This document shows positions 9,916 to 19,324 of a DNA stretch of 64,000 nucleotides, piece by piece; position 1 is the stretch's first letter, and the number at the start of each line of letters is the position of its first letter. The DNA is from an uncultured Halomonas sp. (GTDB lineage Bacteria > Pseudomonadota > Gammaproteobacteria > Pseudomonadales > Halomonadaceae), in contig NZ_CANMTQ010000014.1 in assembly GCF_947500835.1 (NCBI RefSeq), positions 41,688-105,687 of the forward strand. The letters are read 5' to 3'. The notes under the pieces are model-generated. The model worked only from the letters and a program-made list of their open reading frames with translations. It was not told the origin of the DNA and did not search any database. The position numbers were made by a program, and so were the translations under genes.

Positions 9916-12162
9916 TTAGTCCTCGTCCCTGCTCAGGCGCCGCGTACCCAAACGACGCAGCAGCATCCACAGCATCAACGCCACCAGTAGTATTGCAATC
10001 AAGGCAATGAATGCCATCAGCTTGGGGTGAGTAGAAAGGTGATACCACAGCCAGGTGGCCCAGGGCAGTTTGCCCACATGATAACGTTCCCCCACCACGT
10101 CGCTGCGGACACCGGAATCCCGAATCACCGCGATCGAGCCGCGTATCTGGGAAATCACCACGGGATCGTTCATCGACTCGTTGAGCAGGCGATAGTCCGC
10201 CGGCGTATTGGCCAACAGGGCAACGATGCTACGTTGATCGAAGTAGGGTGATTTCAATTCGACCAGGGCGGCGATAGGGCCATGGGCGGTCACGCTGATT
10301 TCACTATCCACCTCCGAGGCAGCGGCCTGCATGTTGCCGGATGCATCGCTCTCATTGCTGACCGCGCCCAAGCGCAAGCGGCTACGGGCATCGTCGCCCA
10401 GAGCCACGACCTGATCGGTGTCATCCAGATCTTCAGGAAGTGAACCAAAGGCGAGAATGTCCGCATCGGTCTCCTCGGCGCTCGCCCAGTCATCGCTGAT
10501 GCTAAGCGCCACACCCGGGTAGCCGGTCTGGGCGCCGATACGGCCCAGGGTGTCGAACAGAGCGGTCAGCTCCAGCTCCGAAGGCGACTTGGGCATGATC
10601 ACCAGGGTTTCAGAAAGATCCGCCAGCCGACTGAAGGGGAAACCGGCATAGGTGAAGGTGCGCAGCGCCGGCATGGACAGATAGTGGGGGTAGCTCGAGA
10701 AGTCCAGGCTCGAGCTCTTGTCGATGCTGGCCTGATGAGGTACCGAGATGAGCGGGCGGCATTGCTCCTCGGAGCCGGACATGCCCACCCGATTGGCATA
10801 GGCAAAGTCGAAGCTCAGTTGATTGCGGGTACCGATCTTCAGGGCCGGAATATCCGTCTCCTGTTCCGGCAGCAACCAGTTCTTGAGTAGCGGCACCTGC
10901 AGCAGGCTGCGCTGGTTTTCACTGCCGTCCTGATCGAGTACCAGGGACTTCAGGAACTCATCGTTGATACTGATATCGAGCCGTGAGGTGGCATCCTTCA
11001 CCGGCTGGCTATAGCGATAATCAAGATTCAGCCTGATCAGCTCGTTCTGCCAGATGAACAGATCCGGCGGCAGGCGCAGATTGACGCTCAGGACACTGGG
11101 CGTACGGCCCTGGGTCTGCAACTGTGCAGGATAGTCGATCAGTTCGGCGAAGGTCACCGGTCGGTCCGTGGGTATCCAGGCCGGGGCGTCATAGGGCTTG
11201 CGCGGCGCCAGAGTGTCGAGCCCGTCGATACGCGCACTCTGACCCCGCAACAGCGTGTTGCCCAAGGCCAGTGCCTGGGCGGCGGTCACCAGTTCCGCAT
11301 CGTCGCGACCCATCACTACCAACAGCTTGTCATAGGGGGAGTCGGGATGACTGATCATCTCGATGGTGGGTCCATCCACGGCGGGATAGTCCGCCAGTAC
11401 GGCTGGTCGCTGCTCGTTGGTCGCCAGCAGGATGGCGTGCCCTTCAGGTGGCGTATCGAAAAAGACCGGGAACCGCTGACCACGCCAACCGGCCTGGGAG
11501 CCAAAATAAGAGGCCACGATACTGCCCGCACGCTGAACGCCCAGAGAGGGATTCTGGGATAACACCAGGGGAAGCTCCAACGCTGCATCGTCGTTGGCAT
11601 CGAAGAAGGGCCGTGGCAGGTTGGCCAGATTGTTGGCCACCGGCAGTTTTTGCTGTTGCAGGGTCAGGGTGCTGTCGCCGGCAATGTTGACCCAGACACT
11701 GGAATGGGTAGGGTCTTCGCAAATCTTGCTGTAATGACCGACCAGCTCCAGGTTCAGGCGATTGAAATCGCTGATCAGCCGAGGGTCCAGGGATATCGTC
11801 TGTCGCTGAGCCTCTCCCGGTGCGCTTGCATCGATGGATACGACGCCCATCAGCTCGTCGTTGAGATACACCTTGATATGCGATACGTCCGCCAGCAAAG
11901 AGGGAGAGGGTGTATAGCCAAGCTCCAGTGTGGCGTCGGTCACCAGTTGATCACCCCGTATCTTGAATTCGATCTGGCGTTCCGGCGACATGCCGCTCAG
12001 CTCCAGATCCTCTTGGGCCAGCTCTTCCAGACTCAATGTGCGTTCCTGAGTCGGTGTTGCCGATTGCTCAGCGCCCGGCGCCTCCATCGACGCAGAGGGT
12101 GATGGTTGAGCCCAGGCGGGTAGGGCGATCAGCAGTGAAAGCAGGATCCAGCGATGACGCAT
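9916..12162 (-). CDS. bcsB: Cellulose synthase periplasmic subunit BcsB
   Basis: A periplasmic, C-terminally membrane-anchored partner of BcsA, with paired carbohydrate-binding and flavodoxin-like domains. The frame also allows an ATG at 12216 that overlaps the bcsA stop (ATGA), but the ATG at 12162 opens straight into a clean signal peptide (MRHRWILLSLLIALPAWAQ) and is preferred; the longer form would be 766 residues. Near the C-terminus there is one transmembrane helix (LMAFIALIAILLVALMLWML) followed by a basic tail. Motifs typical of the family include HIKVYLNDELMGVV and LELVGHYSKICEDPTHSSVW. It lies inside the bcsRQABZC operon. Confidence 0.95.
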   Translation of the reverse strand: MRHRWILLSLLIALPAWAQPSPSASMEAPGAEQSATPTQERTLSLEELAQEDLELSGMSPERQIEFKIRGDQLVTDATLELGYTPSPSLLADVSHIKVYLNDELMGVVSIDASAPGEAQRQTISLDPRLISDFNRLNLELVGHYSKICEDPTHSSVWVNIAGDSTLTLQQQKLPVANNLANLPRPFFDANDDAALELPLVLSQNPSLGVQRAGSIVASYFGSQAGWRGQRFPVFFDTPPEGHAILLATNEQRPAVLADYPAVDGPTIEMISHPDSPYDKLLVVMGRDDAELVTAAQALALGNTLLRGQSARIDGLDTLAPRKPYDAPAWIPTDRPVTFAELIDYPAQLQTQGRTPSVLSVNLRLPPDLFIWQNELIRLNLDYRYSQPVKDATSRLDISINDEFLKSLVLDQDGSENQRSLLQVPLLKNWLLPEQETDIPALKIGTRNQLSFDFAYANRVGMSGSEEQCRPLISVPHQASIDKSSSLDFSSYPHYLSMPALRTFTYAGFPFSRLADLSETLVIMPKSPSELELTALFDTLGRIGAQTGYPGVALSISDDWASAEETDADILAFGSLPEDLDDTDQVVALGDDARSRLRLGAVSNESDASGNMQAAASEVDSEISVTAHGPIAALVELKSPYFDQRSIVALLANTPADYRLLNESMNDPVVISQIRGSIAVIRDSGVRSDVVGERYHVGKLPWATWLWYHLSTHPKLMAFIALIAILLVALMLWMLLRRLGTRRLSRDED

Positions 12163-12212
12163 GTTGTGAACATTCCTATTCGATGAGACGTAATCCGTTA
12201 TATGGACGGCGA

Positions 12213-14783
12213 TCAAGATGCTTCGTGTGGACGCTGCGGTATGAAAGAACCCAGCCAGGACACCGGGGCGCGCACGACTCGAGGCGCATGCTGGAAAAGC
12301 CGCCGGTAGCCTTCAAAACCCAGGCAAACCACATCGATCATGCTTTTCATGGGCCGATCCGCTGGCAGATCATCACGCCACAAGGACCAGGTATCCGCCC
12401 GGGCGAAGGTGCACTGGATATAATCCACATGCTTTGCCAAGGGCATCTTCTCCAGTTCCAGACCGGCCCGTTCGCCGCTGGCATTGACTACTCGGGCAGC
12501 GAAGGCATGCTCCTGCTGACCGCGTTGCAACAACAGCGTGAGGGTGTCACCGACGTTGACCAGCCCGGCTGCTGGCAGAACGATACCCAGGCCCCCCTCG
12601 GCATAATCTTGCAGCGTGCAGGGATAGGCGTAGCCGCCAGGAAGCTGCACCGCCCCCGGGAGCGTAATGCTGACCCGATGATTGCGCCTGACCTGGCGTG
12701 CTTCCGCCGCCACGGCAATGGCGCCTCCCAGGATCACCAGGTTGTAGAACACCCATACCAGGCTGACCAGTACCGTGGGGATCTCATCCGCGGGGCCACT
12801 CTGCAAACGCCAGATGGCGGCCACGACACCGGACAGGTTGAGCAGGATCAGCAACAGATAGGGGCGTGAAATACTCCAGTCGAAATACTGCCTGTCCACC
12901 AGGCCGCCCTTGGCGGTGACGTTGAACTTGCCCTTGCGTGGATTGATCAGCGCCACGGTAGTAGGCAGGGCGATGTACCAGGCCAGCACCGTGTCGTAGA
13001 CCTCGCTCCAGAAGCTGTGGCGATAGCGGCCCTGGATATGGGAATTGGTGAGCCCGGAATGCAGCATGTGGGGTATCACGAAAGCCAGCAGCAGCACGGC
13101 CGGGGCATAGATGATGTAGGCATGCAGCAAGAGAAAGGCCAGCGGAGCGGTCAGGAAGATCAAGCGCGGCACCCCGGCCAGAAAATGCAGCATGGCATTG
13201 ACGTAGCACAGGCGCTGGCTCAAGCGCAGGCCGGGTCCGAAAAGCGGATTGTCGAGACGAAATATTTGCACCATGCCTCGGGCCCAGCGAATGCGCTGGC
13301 CGATATGGGCCGACACGCTCTCGGTAGCCAGACCGGCTGCCTGGGGAATGCGCAGATAGGCGGAGGTGAACCCCTTGCGATGCAGACGCAGCGAAGTGTG
13401 AGCGTCTTCCGTGACGGTCTCCACCGCAAAACCGCCAATAGCCTCGATGGCGCGACGCTTGAGCACCGCGCAGGAGCCACAGAAGAAGGCCGCGTCCCAC
13501 AGGTCGTTGCCATCCTGTACCAGGCCGTAGAACAGGGTGCCTTCGTTGGGCATGCGTCTGAAGCGATCGAGATTGCGCTCAAAAGGATCCGGCGAGAAAA
13601 AGTGGTGCGGTGTCTGTATCAGGCCAAGCTTGGGATCCTTCAGGAACCAGCCCATGGTCATCTGCAAGAAAGAACGTTGGGGAACGTGATCGCAGTCGAA
13701 AATGGCGATGTAATCGCCCTGGGTCACGGTCAAGGCATGATTGAGGTTGCCCGCCTTGGCATGATTGTTGTCGTCCCGGGTGATATAGCCAACGCCCACG
13801 TCCGCGGCGAAGTCACGAAACGCCGCACGCTTGCCGTCATCGAGCAGATAGATGTTGATCTTGTCCTTGGGCCAATCGAGTCCGAGTGCCGCCAGTACCG
13901 TTGGCCGCACGACTTCTAGAGACTCGTTGTAGGTAGGAATCATCAGATCGACGCTCGGCCACTCACGGGTGTCCTCGGGCAGGGACACCGGCTTGCGATT
14001 GAGGGGCCACAGGGTCTGGAAATATCCCAATATGAGCACCAGCCAGGAATAGGTTTCGGCGCCCAGCAAGAGCAGGCCGAAGGTCATGTCCAGGCCGTCG
14101 TCCCAATTGAGGGTGGAAGTGTAGCGCCACCACAGATAACGACAGGACACCGTAAGGGACAGTACTACCAGGATGAGCGTGGAGAAACGCCCCGGCAGAC
14201 GGCGTACGATCAGGGCGATGATCCATAGCAGCACGGAAAACAGGGCTTGGGCCGGCAAGGTGAAGGGCTGGGTGATGACCAGCAGCATCAGTATGGCGGT
14301 CGTTCCGCCCATGAGTATCAATAGCCAGCGAGTGTTCCGGGTAGCAGCGCTGCCATCGGGATTATCGCCTTCGAAAGTGCTCAGCGCCGGACGCAAATGG
14401 CGCTCGACACGCTGGGCTACCTTGTTCGCCCGGGGATACAGGAACCCGCGGGCACGAGCCAACGGTTTGAATCGTTCACGACGAGACGCGCGCGCCGCAT
14501 GGGAGCGACGCGGTCGTACGAGTAACAGCCATAGGAACTGAAGCCCATAGCGCAGCGGGTCTGCAATGCCTGGACGACGGCGCTGCAAATGCGTAAAGCC
14601 TCCGGAATGGGATGACAGAAGGCTCTGCCAGCGCCCCGATTCCAGCGGCAGGAAGCACCAGGCGACGGCCCAGGCAAGTGTCAGCAGCACTGCAGTGGGT
14701 GGCGTGGCGCCTCGTCTATCGCGCAGATGCCGATAGTGGCGTCTCCATTGGGCTTGCGCGCCGGGTTGCAGCCACAGACTCAT
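12213..14783 (-). CDS. bcsA: Cellulose synthase catalytic subunit BcsA
   Basis: An 856-residue inner-membrane GT2 glycosyltransferase that polymerises UDP-glucose and threads the glucan through its own channel. The catalytic signature is complete: DDGKR (about residue 314), DCDHVPQ (about 363), TED (about 457) and QRIRW (about 494). Multiple membrane helices flank the glycosyltransferase domain. A C-terminal PilZ domain carries the c-di-GMP arginine motif RRNHR (698-702); the second PilZ motif reads DYAEGG (from Asp726), with Ala where Ser is usual. The extended N-terminal region (about 150 residues) is rich in Arg, as in enterobacterial BcsA. It overlaps bcsQ by 4 bases and meets bcsB. Confidence 0.97.
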   Translation of the reverse strand: MSLWLQPGAQAQWRRHYRHLRDRRGATPPTAVLLTLAWAVAWCFLPLESGRWQSLLSSHSGGFTHLQRRRPGIADPLRYGLQFLWLLLVRPRRSHAARASRRERFKPLARARGFLYPRANKVAQRVERHLRPALSTFEGDNPDGSAATRNTRWLLILMGGTTAILMLLVITQPFTLPAQALFSVLLWIIALIVRRLPGRFSTLILVVLSLTVSCRYLWWRYTSTLNWDDGLDMTFGLLLLGAETYSWLVLILGYFQTLWPLNRKPVSLPEDTREWPSVDLMIPTYNESLEVVRPTVLAALGLDWPKDKINIYLLDDGKRAAFRDFAADVGVGYITRDDNNHAKAGNLNHALTVTQGDYIAIFDCDHVPQRSFLQMTMGWFLKDPKLGLIQTPHHFFSPDPFERNLDRFRRMPNEGTLFYGLVQDGNDLWDAAFFCGSCAVLKRRAIEAIGGFAVETVTEDAHTSLRLHRKGFTSAYLRIPQAAGLATESVSAHIGQRIRWARGMVQIFRLDNPLFGPGLRLSQRLCYVNAMLHFLAGVPRLIFLTAPLAFLLLHAYIIYAPAVLLLAFVIPHMLHSGLTNSHIQGRYRHSFWSEVYDTVLAWYIALPTTVALINPRKGKFNVTAKGGLVDRQYFDWSISRPYLLLILLNLSGVVAAIWRLQSGPADEIPTVLVSLVWVFYNLVILGGAIAVAAEARQVRRNHRVSITLPGAVQLPGGYAYPCTLQDYAEGGLGIVLPAAGLVNVGDTLTLLLQRGQQEHAFAARVVNASGERAGLELEKMPLAKHVDYIQCTFARADTWSLWRDDLPADRPMKSMIDVVCLGFEGYRRLFQHAPRVVRAPVSWLGSFIPQRPHEAS

Positions 14784-15493
14784 GCGGCTTCCTCATGACG
14801 AGCTAGTAGCCACGCTGCCAGGTTGCGAATTCCCTGCGCCGCAAGACAATCTGATCGATAGGCGGTAACGCTACGTTTGTGCGCCAGCGCCTCGAACATG
14901 GCTTCATCCTGGTGAATGGCCCAGGGCAATAGACAGTCGGAATACTGAGCCTGCCATAGAGTGTACAGATCGTTTTGCAGAAGGCTGGAAGGAGCGAAGT
15001 GATTGATCAGTAAATAGTCGTTTTCTTGAAATTGACGCTTGGCCAACAAGGCGTGACAGGCGGGATCGGCATGCACCACGGTAAGTGTCACATCCGCCGG
15101 AAAATGATCCTGCGCGCACGAAGACGCAGGTAGATCAAGTAATACCCAGCGGTAGGCATCCTCATCGAGTTCCTTGAGGCGTTGCCGCCAGTCATCGCCA
15201 TGCAAGATATTGGTAGGCGTGACATCAATATCGCTGTGACCGTAGGGCAGAAAATGCAAGTGCGATCCAAGAGCGAAGGCGGCGGTATGCCAGGTCTGAC
15301 CGTTATTCACTGCGTTGGCCCAGCCGTGACCATCCCGCCAGTCATGGTTGAAATGCAGGCGCAGCAGGTTGTGCGGATCGAGGTCGATACACAATACCCG
15401 TTCACCGGCATTCACCAGGGCCTGGGCCAGTCCTGCTACGATGCTGCTGGCACCCGTACCGCCCCGACACCCTTGGACCGCCACGCAGATCAT
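14780..15493 (-). CDS. bcsQ: Cellulose biosynthesis ParA/MinD-like ATPase BcsQ
   Basis: A 237-residue SIMIBI-class ATPase of the Bcs complex. The P-loop region reads CRGGTGASSIVAGLA, lacking the deviant-Walker lysine of MinD/ParA, which is also the state of E. coli BcsQ (VRGGVGTTT). Other family stretches are VLCIDLDPHNLLRLHF and VLLDLPA. In E. coli the protein assembles with BcsR and BcsE at the cytosolic face of the synthase. The gene overlaps bcsR upstream and bcsA downstream by 4 bases each, so the three are translationally coupled. Confidence 0.94.
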   Translation of the reverse strand: MICVAVQGCRGGTGASSIVAGLAQALVNAGERVLCIDLDPHNLLRLHFNHDWRDGHGWANAVNNGQTWHTAAFALGSHLHFLPYGHSDIDVTPTNILHGDDWRQRLKELDEDAYRWVLLDLPASSCAQDHFPADVTLTVVHADPACHALLAKRQFQENDYLLINHFAPSSLLQNDLYTLWQAQYSDCLLPWAIHQDEAMFEALAHKRSVTAYRSDCLAAQGIRNLAAWLLARHEEAA

Positions 15494-15693
15494 GCGAAAG
15501 GCTCTCGCTGCGAAAGGGTGAGCTCTGCCAGCAATGGCCAGCGGGTGCCGATCGCCTTGAGGCGATCGAGCTGTGCCAGGTTACGGTAGTCGAATTCTGT
15601 TAAGTCTGAGTTTTCTAATAGCGAGGATATGTCTTCGTCGTACTTTTTTAATTTATTTTGTACTGCGCTATTAAAACTTTTTTCTGCATCCAT
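15490..15693 (-). CDS. bcsR: Cellulose biosynthesis regulator BcsR
   Basis: A 67-residue cytosolic protein at the head of the operon. The C-terminal half carries the BcsR signature: TEFDYRNLAQLDRLKAIGTRWPLLAEL aligns with the IDYADISQREQL and RWPLLAEF blocks of E. coli BcsR (shown here as separate blocks). The N-terminal half is lysine- and acid-rich and not conserved. BcsR forms a stable complex with BcsQ in E. coli. The stop overlaps the bcsQ start. The coding sequence near the start is AT-rich like the adjoining control region. Confidence 0.85.
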   Translation of the reverse strand: MDAEKSFNSAVQNKLKKYDEDISSLLENSDLTEFDYRNLAQLDRLKAIGTRWPLLAELTLSQREPFA

Positions 15694-15879
15694 ATTAAAA
15701 GCCAGTAGTAAAAGTTAATTAATAAAATAAAAAAATACGTAAACACATGTTTTACATGTGAAATTATTATTTCAAATAAGTGAACTCTTTGTGGGGGCAT
15801 AATATTAAGCGCAGCAAGTTTTGTTTACAATAATGGCGGTTTTATTAAGTAAATTAAGTAAATAACGGAAGCTTCATAC
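15694..15879. promoter_or_regulatory. AT-rich divergent control region of the cellulose locus
   Basis: 186 bases between bcsR (minus) and bcsE (plus), strikingly AT-rich against the GC-rich genes on both sides. Two structures stand out. First, a perfect 7-base inverted repeat CACATGT-TTT-ACATGTG at 15744-15760. Second, a tandem 9-base repeat TTAAGTAAA x2 at 15845-15862, just before the bcsE ribosome site. These are candidate operators or nucleoid-protein (H-NS/IHF-like) binding DNA. No confident -35/-10 pair could be fixed. Confidence 0.55.
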
Positions 15880-17475
15880 ATGCAGGGACTGCCAGGTGTT
15901 GTGAAACGCCCTCATTTTTCCCTGGGGTTGCAAGAGGCGTTACCAGAATTCGATGCCCTGCGCTGCCCCGGTTTTTATACGGTACTGGCAGACTCAGAAG
16001 ATCAAGCCAAGCGCATGGGACAAGGGGTGCTGGTAGCCCAACCTCACCATACGACGGCAGACTGGATAGCGCCGGATGAGGATGCGCGAGACGTAGTGCG
16101 TGCATTACCTGCAGACAGGGGTCCCAAGTCAGTGTCGCAGTGGTCATTGCCCGGTAAACATCTGGGTGAGGCGCTTCATGCCCTGCCCGAAGATTTTTCC
16201 GGGGTGCGCCGCAAACGGGGGGCGCCGCGTCTCATCGTGCTTGAAGTACCCGCAGCGGTGCTGCTTGCGTTCAAGGAACGGGTACTGCGGCGCTGGTGCT
16301 GGCGATGGCACCTATGGCTCGCGGAGCGCGGTGCCTGTTTGCTGCTGCTGGCCCATGGTCCCGACAGCCTGGCTCTGCGCGAACGACTCGATATCTATAA
16401 CGACGTCATCGACGGTTTGATGCATCTGCAGCCAAATGCCCAAGAAGCACAATGTCACCTGCTTTACTGGCGTAGTGATCGTGGCGTCTGGGGTGTAGAC
16501 GACATGCTACTCAGCCCAATTTCTATCGGGTGGCGCAGACAGAGCGATGCCGGCGCTTCTCTTCGCGGTAGTAGCGATGAACATCTGTATCTTGTTCAGC
16601 GAGCGGTAGTTGCCGACACATCGGTGTCCTTGGCCAACTGGCAGATTTTCGAACAGATTGATGAGGTCATCGTCCATGCTACGCGCGCCCGGGCGGCCAC
16701 GGTGATCGTCGGCATCGATCGGAGCGAGGATATCGAGCCTCTGGCGCGCAAGCTGCACGGCCTGCGCAAGTCCCGAGGTGGCGCGCTCAAGCTGGTGGTT
16801 CGCGAACTCGTACCGTGCCTGCGTTACCAGGATGAACGACTGCTGATCCTGAGCGGCATCAACATGGTGATAAGAAGCAACGTGTCGTTTTCCCATTTCT
16901 TCAGCCGGATCGAGGCATTGCAAGGTCAACGTTTGACGCGGCCGGTGAACGATGATGTGGAAAGGTTGATCAAGGCGATGCATCCAGAGGGCATGAGTGG
17001 GCGTTGCCCGCCCGCTGCATTCATCCATCACCTGCAGGCTTGGTTGGAAAATGATTCCGCAGCGCTGGTATCAGGCCTTCTAATAACGCTTGTACCCGCT
17101 GGCGGGCTTTCATGCTCACAAGCGTTTGCCCAGTGTCGAATTCATCGCAAGGGCGACATGATTACGGTGATGGAAGGACGTCTATACCTGTTTTTGTTCG
17201 GCTGTCGGCAAAGCGATAGCGATATGGCGCTGCAGCGCCTGTTTGGCATGCCTGCCGCTACGCTATTCAGTGAGCGGACCATTCGTGAAGATCATGTCGC
17301 AATCGCTGAGGAAATGCAGCGTTTGACGCAGCTTGGCTGGTCACAACAGCAACATCTTCCTGTCTTTACCGATGTGGAATACGCAGGAGAGAAAGCAGCC
17401 GATACAGCGTATGAGCATTACCACGGCGTCCCCAGGCCTTCCCCCCTGAGGTTGAGCGCGGAGCGCCAGAAATGA
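15880..17475 (+). CDS. bcsE: c-di-GMP-binding cellulose regulator BcsE
   Basis: A 531-residue cytosolic protein of the E. coli-type cellulose system. It ends in a GIL domain with an RxxD c-di-GMP I-site: Arg423-Lys-Gly-Asp426 in HRKGDMITVMEGRLYLFLF, close to E. coli Arg415/Asp418. The preceding degenerate receiver/NTPase-like region contains the family block VRELVPCLRYQDERLLILSG. In E. coli BcsE increases cellulose output and recruits BcsF and BcsG. The start is ATG 15880, preceded by a weak ACGGAAG site. Its stop overlaps the bcsF start (ATGA). It is transcribed away from bcsRQABZC. Confidence 0.93.
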   Translation: MQGLPGVVKRPHFSLGLQEALPEFDALRCPGFYTVLADSEDQAKRMGQGVLVAQPHHTTADWIAPDEDARDVVRALPADRGPKSVSQWSLPGKHLGEALHALPEDFSGVRRKRGAPRLIVLEVPAAVLLAFKERVLRRWCWRWHLWLAERGACLLLLAHGPDSLALRERLDIYNDVIDGLMHLQPNAQEAQCHLLYWRSDRGVWGVDDMLLSPISIGWRRQSDAGASLRGSSDEHLYLVQRAVVADTSVSLANWQIFEQIDEVIVHATRARAATVIVGIDRSEDIEPLARKLHGLRKSRGGALKLVVRELVPCLRYQDERLLILSGINMVIRSNVSFSHFFSRIEALQGQRLTRPVNDDVERLIKAMHPEGMSGRCPPAAFIHHLQAWLENDSAALVSGLLITLVPAGGLSCSQAFAQCRIHRKGDMITVMEGRLYLFLFGCRQSDSDMALQRLFGMPAATLFSERTIREDHVAIAEEMQRLTQLGWSQQQHLPVFTDVEYAGEKAADTAYEHYHGVPRPSPLRLSAERQK

Positions 17476-17663
17476 ATGAACTTCTCATGGTGATGGCGCT
17501 AGGCGGTTTTATCCTTGGGCTTGCCCTGCACTGGATATGGCGCCGGATGAATCAAATTTGGCCACGACGCCCGCGGTATGTGTCAAGGCTGGGTGTACGA
17601 CGTCGCGTGCAGGACAAGAAGGGAGTGGGTAACAAGGGTATGGGTGTCAATGAGTTACGCTGA
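17472..17663 (+). CDS. bcsF: Cellulose biosynthesis membrane peptide BcsF
   Basis: A 63-residue protein with one N-terminal transmembrane helix (LLMVMALGGFILGLALHWIW) and a strongly basic cytosolic tail. Size, topology and position between bcsE and bcsG match BcsF, which in E. coli links BcsE to BcsG in the membrane. It overlaps bcsE by 4 bases and bcsG by 14, so translation of the three is probably coupled. Confidence 0.85.
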   Translation: MNELLMVMALGGFILGLALHWIWRRMNQIWPRRPRYVSRLGVRRRVQDKKGVGNKGMGVNELR

Positions 17664-19311
17664 ACAGACATTGAATACGCATTCTCCTGCAGCCAACCGC
17701 TACTGGCGGGGCCTGGGAGCATGGAACATCTATTTCATTTTCAAGCTGGCGCTTTACTGGCAGGGCGTGATCGATTTCAACGCGCTGACCAACCTGGCCT
17801 TCGCCGCCTTCCTGCTGGTGCCTTTACCGCCTCTCTGGTTGCATCGGACACGTCATATCCTGGCCATTCCCCTTGGAGTCGCCCTGTTCTATCAGGATAG
17901 CTGGCTGCCACCGTTCAGCCGCTTGCTGGCCCAGTCGTCTCAGGTATCGGCCTTCAGTTTGGACTATCTCATCGAGCTCGCCAGCCGGTTCATCAATTGG
18001 GACTGGATGGCGGTGCTGTTCGTGCTGGCGGTGGGGTATGCCTTCATCGCTGGCTGGATTAGGGTCACGGTGCCGGTGATGTTGGGGCTGATCTGGGTAG
18101 CCATGCTGCCGGTATTGAGCATGATCGGCGCGACCTCCTTTCTGCCTACGGCGCCAACCGCCACCATGGCCCCTGTGGGAGATGCTGCAAATGGCGTGGC
18201 GGCCGTCGAGCAGAATACGGCGCCAGCGCCTGCCCCCGCTGCCATTCCCAAGGACCCGGAACTCGATGCCCGGCTCAAGGACTTCTATGCCAGCGAGAGC
18301 GAGCGACAGGTAGCGTTTTCAGCAGCGCCGTCGCAGCCCTTCGATGTGCTGATCGTCAATGTCTGCTCGCTATCCTGGGACGATATGGAAGAAGCCGGCG
18401 TCACGAATCATCCGCTATTCGACTATCTGGACGTGGTCTTCGACAACTTCAATTCGGCGACTTCTTATAGTGGCCCAGCCAGCCTGCGTCTGTTGCGCGC
18501 CAGCTGCGGTCAGATTCCCCATGAGGAACTCTATGGCGAGGCGCCACAGCAGTGCCATCTGTTCGAGAACTTGGCCGAACAGGGCTTCGCCACGGAGCTG
18601 GCGCTCAATCACGACGGAATATTCGATGACTATCTCAAGACGATCCGCGAGCAGGGCGGTATCGAAGCGCCGATGCTGTCCCAGGACAGCATCGAGCCTC
18701 AGATGACAGCCTTTGATGATTCGCCGATATACCGTGACCGCGATATGTTCGATACCTGGATGGCAAAGCAGGACAGGGACAATCCCAGTGCCACTTTCTA
18801 CAACACGGTGACGCTGCACGATGGTAATCGCATTGTCGGTGAAAAGGGCTTCGCGGATTATGGGCCGCTGTTGCAGCAACTGTTCGATGACTTGCTTGCG
18901 TTCTTGAGGCGTCTGGAAAGTGAAGGACGCCAAGTGGCGGTGTTGATCGTACCGGAACATGGGGCGGCCCTCAGCGGCGACAAGATGCAGTTTGCCGGCA
19001 TGCGGGAGATTCCCACCCCGGCCATTACCCATGTACCCGTCGGCGTCAAACTCACCGGTCTGAAGCAGCCTGGCGACGAGGCGCCCATCCATATCGAGGC
19101 GCCAAGCAGTTACCTCGCGGTATCCGAGCTGGTCAAACGGCTTCTGGAGCAAGACGTCTATGCGCAGGAGGAAGTGGATTGGCAGGCTTTGACTGCAGAT
19201 CTGCCTGCAACGAAGCCAATATCCGCCAACGATGGGGTGGTGGTGATGCCGGTGAACGAAACGCCTTACATTCGCTTGAAAGGCGATGGATGGATGGCCT
19301 ATCCGCAGTAG
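17650..19311 (+). CDS. bcsG: Cellulose phosphoethanolamine transferase BcsG
   Basis: A 553-residue inner-membrane protein with several N-terminal helices and a periplasmic alkaline-phosphatase-fold domain that transfers phosphoethanolamine from phosphatidylethanolamine to cellulose. Residues that match the E. coli zinc and catalytic set are Cys239 (NVCSLSWDDM), the nucleophile Ser274 (TSYSGPASLRLL) and Glu436/His437 (VPEHGAAL); E. coli has Cys243, Ser278, Glu442 and His443. An Ala/Pro-rich linker (about residues 180-200) joins the membrane and catalytic parts. The frame is open further upstream; ATG 17650 (MSYAEQTLN) was chosen from family length (559 in E. coli), with GTG 17644 as an alternative. 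Its presence predicts modified cellulose. Confidence 0.94.
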   Translation: MSYAEQTLNTHSPAANRYWRGLGAWNIYFIFKLALYWQGVIDFNALTNLAFAAFLLVPLPPLWLHRTRHILAIPLGVALFYQDSWLPPFSRLLAQSSQVSAFSLDYLIELASRFINWDWMAVLFVLAVGYAFIAGWIRVTVPVMLGLIWVAMLPVLSMIGATSFLPTAPTATMAPVGDAANGVAAVEQNTAPAPAPAAIPKDPELDARLKDFYASESERQVAFSAAPSQPFDVLIVNVCSLSWDDMEEAGVTNHPLFDYLDVVFDNFNSATSYSGPASLRLLRASCGQIPHEELYGEAPQQCHLFENLAEQGFATELALNHDGIFDDYLKTIREQGGIEAPMLSQDSIEPQMTAFDDSPIYRDRDMFDTWMAKQDRDNPSATFYNTVTLHDGNRIVGEKGFADYGPLLQQLFDDLLAFLRRLESEGRQVAVLIVPEHGAALSGDKMQFAGMREIPTPAITHVPVGVKLTGLKQPGDEAPIHIEAPSSYLAVSELVKRLLEQDVYAQEEVDWQALTADLPATKPISANDGVVVMPVNETPYIRLKGDGWMAYPQ

Positions 19312-19324
19312 AATGACGCCCTTT

